A DNA stretch of 64,000 nucleotides, from positions 1,559,295 through 1,623,294 of the forward strand of contig PDUO01000006.1 in NCBI GenBank assembly GCA_003008705.1. Direction: 5' to 3'. Shown here one piece after another: positions 1-9,836 of this stretch (position 1 is its first letter; every line of letters begins with the position of its first letter). The notes beneath the pieces were generated by a model. That model saw only the letters and a program-made list of their open reading frames with translations, made no database searches and was not told where the DNA came from. This stretch comes from Pezicula radicicola. Lineage: Eukaryota; Ascomycota; Leotiomycetes; Helotiales; Dermateaceae. The position numbers were made by a program, and so were the translations under genes.

Positions 1-1
1 C

Positions 2-829
2 TCAGGCCGTAATGCCCCGGTTGCTGGCATTGAGAACATAGTGGGCGCGTGCATTAATATCGTGCCTGTCCGTGTCAAGTTCCCTGAGGGAAGGTTGTCT
101 GTTGATATCCTCCGTCAGGTTCAAGACCAGCAGCTCGCAGCTATTCCACACGAACTGCTTAACATGCGGAAAATTGTCGCTGACTGTACCAACTGGCCTT
201 CCTGGACACGGTTCACCTCAATTGTTCAGCATCAGAACATCGACGAGGCGAAAAAGATTGCTTGGGGCGATTCCGAATGCGCTGTATCGGGCTTTTCTCC
301 TAGAGACGATGAAACCGATATCTGGATTCTTTCATCACCGTCTTCCCTAGGTCGTACGGAGATCCGGTTGTCCTACAACAGCAACACGTTCAGTTCTAGC
401 CAGGCAAATGGACTGCTCGATTCGCTCGTCGCCGTTATAGAGATGATGCTTGAAACCCCAGGAGAGGTGCTCATACCGCCGTCAATGCTGAAGCAACTGC
501 ATAATACTCTGCCTGTGCAGATCAACGAAGAGCATCAGCAGGCAGAGAAGTCTATCGGTAATGGAACGATATCGAAACAAGAGGATAAACGCGTCGCATC
601 GGCACGCGACATCCTGGCGAATGCGTGGCGGAAAGCTCTCGAACTGACATGGGAGATAGATCTGCGAGGGAAGTCATCGTTCTATGAGCTAGGGGGAGAC
701 GTGTTCAAGCTTGCGCAGCTACGAGAATATATCCAGTCTGCGGGTTACCACGTCGCGCTGTGGGAGCTGATCAACTGTCCAACGCTTGACGGTATGCTGT
801 TCTTGCTTCAAGGGCGAAATGATGATTGA
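2..829 (+). CDS. Nonribosomal peptide synthetase, C-terminal end (condensation plus degenerate carrier domain)
   Basis: The frame is open from base 2, so the gene enters from outside the window; only the last 275 residues are present. They begin inside a condensation domain (SGRNAPVAGIENIVG, then PVRV, then the HQN segment SIVQHQNID near residue 80) and end in a thiolation (carrier) domain whose core reads FYELGGDVFKLAQL. The usual core is LGGDS, where the serine carries phosphopantetheine; here the codon at 701-703 is GTG (Val), so this terminal carrier should not be loadable. The enzyme family builds peptides by thiotemplate assembly. The stop is at 827-829. Nothing directly downstream looks like a tailoring gene. 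The product cannot be predicted because no adenylation domain is in the window. Confidence 0.88.
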   Translation, partial: SGRNAPVAGIENIVGACINIVPVRVKFPEGRLSVDILRQVQDQQLAAIPHELLNMRKIVADCTNWPSWTRFTSIVQHQNIDEAKKIAWGDSECAVSGFSPRDDETDIWILSSPSSLGRTEIRLSYNSNTFSSSQANGLLDSLVAVIEMMLETPGEVLIPPSMLKQLHNTLPVQINEEHQQAEKSIGNGTISKQEDKRVASARDILANAWRKALELTWEIDLRGKSSFYELGGDVFKLAQLREYIQSAGYHVALWELINCPTLDGMLFLLQGRNDD

Positions 830-2722
830 AACGGCGTTGTAAGAGATGGAACGGATAGGTAGAATCTAGGTGTTTTCTGTTTGTATTGTAGTCTTTATAT
901 TTATTGTCTTTATCATAATTTCACCGAAGCCTCGAAACTACTTCCAAAATTGAGTCGTCGAGGTCGCGACGTGAAGGTGGTGAGTAGCGGCCCTTTCCTT
1001 TCCGTCTCTCACCGCCAAGGCCTTCCCCAAAGCAGTTACCAGGGCGGCAGAAACAATGGTGACCCCTCGACTCGGAATTAAATAATCAGGATTGAATTGG
1101 TGAATTGTAAAAATCAAGTAATTGATCGAATTAAAAAATTGACCTACGTCTCTATACAAAAAATATCTCACTTAACAATCTGGAACTCTACTTTTTCCCT
1201 ATTTCCTTTTCCCTACTGTCTTACAATCGGTTATACCTCTGTCAACTTGCTCTATCTAGCCATTTAGCAACAGGAGCTTTAATCTTAATTCGTTAATATA
1301 TATTGTCATATTAAGATTAGAACTAACTATATAATGCCTTTTAAATCACTAATACTTGACTGTTTTTATTATAGAGTCCTTTATAATTTTACCTATTTTA
1401 CTTCTAGTAATACTCTATGTTAGAAATATAGAACAGGTAATGCTACGAGTAGTAGTCTGAGTAAGGCCTTGACTATGGGCTGGAACTACTATTACCCGAT
1501 ACTCTATATAGTGAGGCTCCTAGCCACATAGTATAGGGTAGTCTAATTCAATCTAGTGTTGCCAACCTACATTGATGTGTCTATCGCTATTCGAACCTAT
1601 TCCCAGTGCCTATTATATGTTGCTAGTGCTTGTGCCTTTTAATACTCTATTAATTTAACAATAACCCTCTTTTAATATAACGAAACAGTAAATATAGAGT
1701 ATAATTAGTCTAAGAATAATTATTTTATTTTAATATACTTTTTAGAATAGTACAACTAGTATAGAGAAAACTTATAATTATAATACTTCCTTTAGCTTTC
1801 TTTTTTATTATCCTTTAGTCTTTTACTAGAAGGACATACACAAGCTAAAATTTGTCTCTTAAGTATAAGACATAGGCAATATATAGCTCTTAGAGTTTAG
1901 TCTTATAAACTATAGAATATTTACTTATTAGTTATAGATACAAGACAATGCTATATAGCTGAACAACACTAGAGTACTTATTATAAAACTGACTAGACTC
2001 TATAGTTGAACATTCAAAGGCTTAAACCAGAATCACAAGCAAAAAGGGTATCCTATTAGAGGTGTAGAAACAACAGACACCAACCCGTGCTCGAGCTCCT
2101 TTGCTATTTCACCCACTGTAATAAACTTAATCATCCACACTACCTAATCACGCATAAATGGCCAATATCTGCCTGGCTAATGCTATGTAATTTATTAGAA
2201 TTAAATTTAGGTGACAACAAGATTTTAGCCGACAAAGGTATCCTTTTCGCCGAAGTCCTTTACACTAAAGAAGCAAGGTTTGTTTAACGCTAATTTTAAT
2301 GTGCAAAAAAGATTCAACTTAACATAAAGATTTTCTTTTTGCTGATATTTGAGCTAACGCCTCTTAATAATGCCTTGTAGATTATTAGAAGTTAATGTCA
2401 AACTAGAAGGGGCAATTAATTTCACTTCAGCGAGGATTTCTTTTCGCCGATGTCCGTTTTGCTAAACTTACACAAATTATAGCAACAAGATGCAATTTGA
2501 CGTAAAGATTTTCTTTGAGCTGATATTCACGTTAATGTTTTTCAATAATGCTACACAACTTATCAGTAGTTGAAACCAAATCTGGGGGACAATAAATTTC
2601 ACTTTAACATGACTTCCTTTTCGCTGATCACCTTTTCGCTGATGTATAACAAATCATAGCAACGAGATTCAATTTGGCACAAAGTAGTTAATTCCAGCAC
2701 GCCGAAATCCTAGTTCTAGCAT
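830..2722. other. Gene-free AT-rich block
   Basis: About 1.9 kb without a supportable gene. From about 1080 to 2060 it is strongly AT-rich with many TA steps and short stop-broken frames, the look of RIP-decayed repeat DNA. I could not recognise any transposon protein in it. The 3' part (2170-2690) holds the degenerate tandem repeat listed separately. Confidence 0.6.
2170..2690. repeat. Degenerate tandem repeat, period about 178 bp
   Basis: Three related copies are visible. The word gattcaact/gatgcaatt/gattcaatt starts at 2311, 2489 and 2666 (spacing 178 and 177). Blocks starting near 2358 and 2537 share the word order taataatg...attag/cagt...ggggca/gggaca...aatttcact...ccttttcgc. An earlier, more divergent copy of the second block lies at about 2170-2262. 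Copies differ mostly by transitions. Confidence 0.7.
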
Positions 2723-4011
2723 CTAAGAACGCAACTCCTCCGTCCTGATCTCCCTCTTCTTCTCGTAATATTCCCGTGTGCCAACTGTAAGCAATCGGCC
2801 ACCACCCTGCATCTCCCAGCTAAAGGCCTCGTACTCGGCAGTCCGCTCGAGACGTCGTCCCTTTGCCTTGAAAACATCATGTCCGACATCAAGGAACCTA
2901 ACCTCTCCTAGACTTCCTTGTGGAAGCATACCCAGCGAGAACCATTTATCATCTTCCGAATTCTTCTCCCACTTGCTCAAGTACAAAGGATCCTTACTCT
3001 TCTTTTCCCATATCAACCTCATTGCCTCGGTTGGAAGTCTCAGCTTTAGGCATATCTTCTCAACACCGCATTGTGATGCATTGCAGATATATCCAACTGT
3101 CTTGAAGATTTCTTGGAGGTCAGCTCTTGGTTCGGTAGGGCCATACTCGGAGTCGGGATCGTTAGGGGAAATGAGGTAGCTGTTTGTGAGGTCGATTGTG
3201 ATGGTTTTAAGATTGTTCTTTACAGTAACGATGTTTGCAATCATCTTTGGAAAGTTTTCTTTCAATCTATACAAAAAAGCAGTTAGTATCTATCATCCTT
3301 AAACAATGTAATCTATTGTATTTTCTTAAGAAACTTCTCTTACCCTGGAAACTTTTGATCTTCTTGGCCGAGGAAACACTTCGAGGAGGACAGAGTTAAG
3401 TGCTTAATATTCATCACTTCCGCTACCCGAGTCCGCTTTAAGCTGAGTTCGTTATCAATGGTGACGATCTTGTTGAAGGTGTTGTAGTAAGCCGCAAGAG
3501 CAGAATCATAGATTTTCTTGGGTCCGTTCTCGAGTGTGACTAATAAGACGTTTTCGTATGAAGGTGATTGAGCATTGCCGTTTAAGAAGATCGCAAACTC
3601 GAACACTTTAACTTGAAGTTCTGAAGAGAGTTGGGCGATATCAAAAGATACAGGGGGTGTTGCAGACCTATTCTCGTTGGCGGTTGGTACGACGTTATCC
3701 TCGGGAGCCGCTAGTGAGATATTGTTGAAGAAGAGTGCGAATTCAAAGGCCTTGACTTCAACTTCGGATCCGTTTAGTCCGAGGGGGTCATAGGGATTGG
3801 ATAACGAAGTCTCGTTGTCACTGAAGTTCGTGCTGACATCAACATTCGCGTTGCCATTCTGAGGGTAGGCTAGTTTGCTGTTAGTTAATATGATTCTGTT
3901 GGATAATCCGCAAGACCATTATCAGCCGCGACGGCGCCCTTAGGCTATGCTTTGGAGTGTCGAGGAGAAATGGTGTTTGCTTGGTTTCCTCTCTGGTGAC
4001 TGACCTGCCAT
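2723..4011 (-). CDS. Orphan fungal protein, possibly F-box/2EXR-like
   Basis: I read three exons: 4011-4005 (ATGGCAG), 3869-3344 and 3266-2723, with GT..AG introns; together 1077 nt, 358 residues. The junction gives the continuous reading KFPG-LKENFPK, which supports the second intron (3343-3267). Two near-repeats of one motif stand about 50 residues apart: VKAFEFALFFNN and VKVFEFAIFLNG, the second preceded by IAQLSSELQ. This resembles the start of fungal 2EXR/F-box-like domains (LPxELRxxIxEFA), but the match is weak and the function is unknown. No signal peptide or membrane segment is seen. The first exon is very short and therefore the least certain. The gene sits between two repeat arrays; the upstream array begins just before its ATG. 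Confidence 0.55.
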
Positions 4012-4079
4012 TTTGATCCTCCTTTTTCTGGTCTCTATGGGCCAAAAATTGTTCTTTGAGTGTTGGGGATGTCTTAAGC

Positions 4080-5070
4080 TGCGGGTACTGGAGTTGGAGG
4101 GGAGCGCGGTGAATGGATAATAGAACCTTTCCTTAGTGGAGCGTTTCTGGAAGGAACGTGAAAGAACAGTTGTTGGTAGATGCGTGGAAAAGGCTTAAGT
4201 TGAGCGCGCTCATATTGGAGAAACACGCGGTTCATAGGCAAAAGAAATTCTGCTTGGTTTTGTAGGGAAAACGTAGTCCTTGCGATATTAAGAGAGGAAA
4301 TTGGTTTGTGGATTGCTTAGAGCACTTGTAGGTTTAATGCCGGGGTATTGGAGAAGAGCGCAGTTAATGGGTAAGGGAGCTTCTTCCTTGGTACGACGCT
4401 AGTAGAAGAAACCTAATGATTGCGATGTCGAGAGAAGAAAGTCATCCGTGAATTGCTTGGGGAATGTTCAACCTGAGTGTGACTCTAGTAGAGGAAAATT
4501 GCAGTTAATAGATTAAAGAGCTTCTCTTTTGTTGAAGTCTTTGTGGAAGAAACCTAGCTGTCGTAGTGTTAAAAGAGGAAAGTCGTTTACCAATTGCTTA
4601 CAGAGGTTTCACCCTAAGTGTGACGCTGGGAGAGGAAAGTTGTGGTTAATGAGTCAAGAAGGTTCTCCTTGGTTGAAGCGTTTGTGAAAGAAGCTTGATT
4701 ATTGCAGTGTCGAGAGACAAAACTTGTCTGTGAGTTGATTAGGGTGGTTTTATATTAAGCGCAATAGTAGTAGAGAAAAATTATAGTTAACAGGGAAAGA
4801 ATATAACTAGAGTGATTATAGGACAGTAGTAGTCAGACTAGTATTAGAGAGAGATGTCTGTTTAGAGATTACTTAGAGAAGGTTTAATGTAAGTGCATAG
4901 TAAGATGAGAAAAAGTATAGTTAATATAGAAAGAGTGTAACCTTAAAGTAATTATAGGACAATAGTAGTTAGACTAGTATTAAAGAATCAAGGGTGTTTA
5001 GAGATTGCCTAGAGAGGGTTTAAGTTTAGTGTATAGTAAGAGGAGAAAAAGTATAGTTTATAGGACAAAA
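4080..5070. repeat. Tandem array of about eight degenerate 121-141-bp units
   Basis: An anchor word (cggtgaatgg, cggttcat, cagttaatgg, cagttaat, tggttaat, tagttaac, tagttaat, tagtttat) recurs at 4107, 4228, 4361, 4502, 4643, 4784, 4918 and 5054. The spacing is exactly 141 in the middle (4361-4784) and 121-136 elsewhere. Each unit also carries a gttgaagcgtttgtg-like block and a gtcgagagaag-like block. Units grow steadily more AT-rich from left to right (gagcgcag becomes aagtatag), and the array passes into plain AT-rich DNA at about 5090. Confidence 0.75.
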
Positions 5071-5762
5071 CATAGTAGGCAAAAATTACCTCTAGCTTAG
5101 TCTTAGATCTTTATTACTAACTAATTATAACTCTCTAATAATTTAATATAAATATAATAAACTATATAAGGTACTTACCTAGAATATAAAGCTCTATAAA
5201 TTATAATTTATTTTATTATTCTACTAGAGTACTCTATTAAGTAATTTAAATATTAATAAATAAGTTATTAGATAATAAATAGAAAGTTATTATCTTATTA
5301 AACCCTATACTATATCTTAATAGATTCAACTATAATATTATTAAATAATTTAAGTCTATAAATAAGTAATACTAAATTCTATAACTATATTTCTATAGCT
5401 TATATCCCTACCTCTATATAGACTATAGAAGAGTAAGTAGCCCCTATAAAGGACCTTCAAGGCTTAGATAATCTCACTTCTAGCTCTATATACTTTCTAT
5501 CTTAAGGGACAAATTCTATTATAACAATTCCTTGTCCTATATTTAGAAATTCCCTAGGCAGCATTACGAAAAATAAACAAACTCTACAGGCATGCAAAAG
5601 AGAGCAGTATAAGGCCTTAAGATTTTCTCTTATAAAAGTTCTCCTTTATCACAGAGATATATTTTAGAACTTAAACCCCATTTACACTCAATACCTAGCT
5701 TACTTTTAAGCCCTCACCTATCACTCTCAAAATCCCCTTCTATACTCTTGAACTTCAACCTA
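5071..5762. other. AT-rich gene-free block
   Basis: Continues from the tandem array; very AT-rich between about 5100 and 5420, with no open frame of note. It ends just after the stop codon of the permease gene and probably includes that gene's 3' flank. Confidence 0.5.
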
Positions 5763-7683
5763 TCATTCAATCCGAACCGTAGTAACAGGACCAAAATAGA
5801 CCTTCCTACCCCACAGAAAATATTGCATAATACAAAGACCAAAAATACCAACAAACATCACTACACTCCAATTAAAAGTCTCCGTAGTAACAGGAATGGT
5901 ATTAGGCCAGAATGACCAGAAGAATGAAAATGTGACGTATGCTACCCCGATGCTATTTACTAGGACACCCCATTTCCCTAGGGACCAGCGAGCGTGTGGT
6001 AGGAGTTCGGGATGTGCTATACGGCGGTAGAGGACGCAGGAGATGGAACAGCAGTATGTCATCATTAGAGCTACGATTTGGAGGGAGATGATAGCGTTGA
6101 ATGCTACGGAGGACCCGATGTTGATTAGTGATAAGAGGATTGTGATACCGCAGGTTAAGAAGATAGCGTTAACGGGGACTTCTTTGTTAGAATCGATATG
6201 CGAGATCCATTTCGAGAAGGGAAGGCCTTTGTCTCGTGCGAAAGCAAAAGTTTGACGGGCTGTAGAAGCGTTGAATGATATGTTGGCTGCGATGACGAGG
6301 ATGAGGAGGAGGATTGTTAGAGCGTTGACGCCGGAGGTGGGCATGGCGGTTTTGAATACGTAGAGGAAGGGGTAGCCGGTGGGATCAGCGAGAGCATTGT
6401 CAACGCTATCCATCGCGAAAAGGTAGGTAAGGAGGAAGATGATTGCTAGGATACCATTGCCGACGTAAGACCAAAATATCGAGATCGGTACGTAGCGACC
6501 TGCATCTCGGACTTCTTCTGCCATGTGTGCGGTTGCATCCGAACCTATAGAAAGTTGGTTAGAGGCTTGCCAAGAAGGAGATGCGTTTCTGAGACGTACC
6601 AACTAAGGAATATATTGCCGTGATCTGGCCAACCATTAAGCTAAGACCCATTGTTGACCAGCCTCCTTCGTTTGAAAATTCTGTGAACACAGCTTTGGCG
6701 GACTGATGCGGAGCCATAACCCAAAGGACGATAATTACGACCAAAAATCCCATGAAGTGAAGCAACATCAATCCGTTCTGCAACTTTGGCCATAGTTGTG
6801 CTGCATAGACATTGAAGAGATACAGGATAATGACCATTGCGAACATGAAAAGCGTTCCTTGCCATCGATACTCAAAGTCCGTGGGATCGTAAGAAGAATC
6901 GTTGATTGTGAGCAAGGCTTGCACGATGGTACCTGTCAGGTACGAACCACTAGCATTTCCAGCTTGCCAGGAACAAACCGACATCCAACCTAGAATATGT
7001 TAGCTCTATGATAACCGCAATGAGGAAAATCACCAACCTGTTACATAGCTTAAGAACCTCTGGTATTTTGGCGGTGCAAACTCAGAGACCCAATGATATT
7101 GTCCTCCCGAGATGGGAGCCCTATTGCGAATTAGAACGTGTTCAATGAGGGTTGGGTGCTAACTAACATTGAGGCCATTTCAGCCAATGACAAAATTACA
7201 AAGCCAAAGCCGATAAATGTCCAAATATATGACCAAAAGACTCCAGCGAGTCCACCGTCAATCAAACCTTGAGTGTTGGCCCTGGAATATTTGTAAGTCA
7301 TACGGAACTTGGCTGGTGTTGCAGCACTTACATCATTAGATATTCCCAAACGGCTGTGAGCACAACAGCAAAACTCAAGGCAGAGAGTGGCCGATAGCTT
7401 CTCTGTAGACTTGTGAGCAACCAGACGATTTTTCAGAACCGCCATTTAGTGTACATACGCGCAACTCTTGAATCTTTCCCATACGATACATATCATGCTG
7501 ATCATGCTTCGTGAAGCCCTTTCCACCATGTTGAAGGCCACCAACTTCCTCAATTATATGCGCATCCTCAAAGCCATCGACGCTGTATTTTGTCTTTGAA
7601 ACCTCGGTAGAAGAGTTCTGGAACTCAGGCTTCCCAAGAGCTTCAATGCCCTCGTGAACTTGGACTTCGGGTGCATTCGACAT
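5763..7683 (-). CDS. APC-superfamily permease (GABA/choline/amino-acid type)
   Basis: Six exons: 7683-7459, 7402-7332, 7281-7168, 7120-7038, 6989-6600 and 6544-5763; 1665 nt, 554 residues, a normal length for the family. After an acidic cytosolic N-terminus of about 75 residues come roughly twelve hydrophobic segments. Family landmarks are LAEMASM, ISGGQYHWVSEFAPP, SDATAHMAEEVRDA, PTGYPF and ARDKGLPFS. Such proteins import amino acids, GABA or choline across the plasma membrane; the substrate cannot be fixed from sequence. Splice junctions restore these conserved strings exactly, for example MAPISGGQY across the third intron. It is intact. No regulatory site was recognised. Confidence 0.9.
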
Positions 7684-9474
7684 CTCGAAGGCTTCGAGAT
7701 GGGGGTGTACAAAGGAATGAAGCTAGACTCAACGTGCAATCCGAGTGAAGAACCAAGCTGCCCAGTGAAGAATAATAACAAAGGGACTAAAACTTGGAGC
7801 AAACATCAACACCGCGGGGCTTCACGATTCAGAAATTTGCCATCGCTGCAAGCCATTCAGCCGGGCTAATAAGTACATGATAGACTGAAATATGCACAAC
7901 GCCGATAAAGACCCTTGTTCAAGGTTGGACGAAAGTTTGGCGTGAGTGGTTCAATTCCCCCACGGAGTCCATCGGACGCATACTACTTACAGCGGTCGAC
8001 ATACGAGTAGGGAGGATGCTGCAGCGATTACCACGGTCGCTCGTTGCCAATTGAATGAAATTTGGCATGCCGCAGGGTTAGCGAAAGAATCGAATGCCGA
8101 TTGGAGTACCCAATTCGTGGAGAGCATGGGCAAAGTGGCTTCAGGACTACTGTACTGTACTGTACCAGTGCTTGTTGTGTTGGTACTCTGTATGATAGCT
8201 GTCAATTCAGGACGCCCGGATGGTACTGGACGCTCCCCGTTGGCTCTGTACCAGCAAAAAGCCTTTGCCCAGCAAAAGCTTGTCCAACATAATAAGGGTC
8301 CAGCCGAATAGTGTACCGTATTGTACAGGTGGATGGAGAGATTGATAGCAGCACGCCATAGTTCGTCAATCAAATGCAATGCTCAGATATAATTTTCTCT
8401 CTCAAAAGTCAAGTATTATCCTTGCGAAATATATTTTCGACTTAGGTGGTGATTATTGTGGTCGAGGAGAATGCTGTTCAAAATATACGGCTGATAACGC
8501 AGTGGCTGGATTTGGTGCTGTCGCCTTCCGCCCCCCCTGCACGGAACCTCCCACCTCCAAACCTTCAAGTCTTCTTCTACCAACAACAAGGCTGGATTGA
8601 TTCGGTACAACCGACTCAAATAGCTATGTATTGCGACTCGGCCTCCCTCGCACATTACCAAAAACCCATGCCCTGCCCCATCTCCCGTCTCCCGAACACC
8701 TGCTCAACGCATACGATATTGAAAACGGCTGGCTCTGGTGGACGGCACATGGGACATGGATTGTATGCAAGGGGCATATGATCGATCATTGAGATTGTTC
8801 AATACTTGGGGGCCGCCGAGACATTCGCATCACACCAGGGCAGGGCGACGCGAAGTACTTCGCACAGCAACGGAATATCCCACGATCTAGAGGAGAATTC
8901 CTTTTTATCACCTTCGGAAGCACTGCCCTCGTGGTTGAAGGTACATATCGCAGGATAATGACTTTGGATCGGTCGAATTGACATTGCGAAGTGTGGATGA
9001 ATATAGAAGACTGCCGACATAAGGTCTACTTAGGGCAAGGAATTACGCATCCTTTTCTAGAGGGGCGGCCATAACTTTTATAACTCTTCCACTCCAACTA
9101 ATTCGGTGGTGGGATTCATAATACGGGTTGCTCTTCTGGAAGTATTTTGCAGAATATCACCCAACCAACCCATTTCCGAACTGAAAAAGACCCGGAACTG
9201 GTTTGTGCGACATTCATGGAAGAACATACGGCAGCATAACTCCAACGAACGATAGAAGTCAGACTAAATCGTATATTAAAACCAAATTGCTCTGTTAAAA
9301 CCTGTTTTACGCTGTGTTTCCACAAAATACAGGATGTGCATTTCAAAATGCCGCCTCAAAGTCTATGCAATAATCCGAATAGCCAGCCGCTATTGTGCCC
9401 AATCCTTTATACGCCACAGCAATGTTTGTTCCACTCAAATTGTATGCCCTTCAGAAGTTCTGTTTCCTTCTCAT
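7684..9474. other. Intergenic, 5' flank of the permease
   Basis: About 1.8 kb with no convincing gene. Two opposite frames of 121 and 130 residues (7946-8311 plus, 7987-8379 minus) lie on top of each other, show no family feature, and are probably chance. The stretch 8149-8166 is a run of tgtac repeats, and a second GTAC-rich palindrome lies at 8311-8330. Confidence 0.5.
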
Positions 9475-9836
9475 TTATTCCAACACCTCATTGTTATGCT
9501 GGCGATGTTTCCGAAGATTCTTCCCGAAGAAGAGTGCCTTGCCCATTGAGAAGATACCGATACCGGTCCCAAATGCAAGAACGACACCTGAAGAGTCGTT
9601 AGTTGGATGGCAGGGGGAGTACTGTATATGAGCTTTCTTACCGAGTGGGTACACTTCAACAGGAATGTTCTTTAATTTTTGGAAATGGATCCTTGTTGTG
9701 CCAGCCATTCTCTCCTACGTATCACATTAGTATTTTATATGTTTCAGGTGTCTAGAAAGATCCGACTTACTGTTGGCATTCCCGTCATGGCTCTCCTCGT
9801 TTGCTGAAACAGCATGCGGCTAGTTGGTCGAAACAT
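9475..9836 (-). CDS. Small B12D/NDUFA4 (MLRQ)-like mitochondrial protein
   Basis: Three exons, 9836-9771, 9714-9642 and 9587-9475, give 83 residues. The intron at 9641-9588 is 54 nt and in frame without a stop, so a gene finder could easily keep it as coding. The N-terminus (MFRPTSRMLFQQTRRAMT) is basic and hydroxylated like a mitochondrial presequence. Then follow HFQKLKNIPVEVYPL, one membrane segment (VVLAFGTGIGIFSMG) and a basic tail with LRKHRQ. This layout is that of fungal B12D/NDUFA4-type proteins, associated with respiratory-chain complexes of the inner membrane. The family call rests on the IPVEVYPL plus single-helix pattern and needs a profile search. Confidence 0.6.

Noticed and set aside
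4080..5070. Regularly spaced repeats as a CRISPR array
   Set aside because: Units are contiguous, long and diverged, with no constant repeat and unique spacers; the genome is eukaryotic.
7946..8379. Two overlapping opposite frames of 121 and 130 residues
   Set aside because: No family motif, mutual antisense, and both run through the GTAC repeat; most likely chance.
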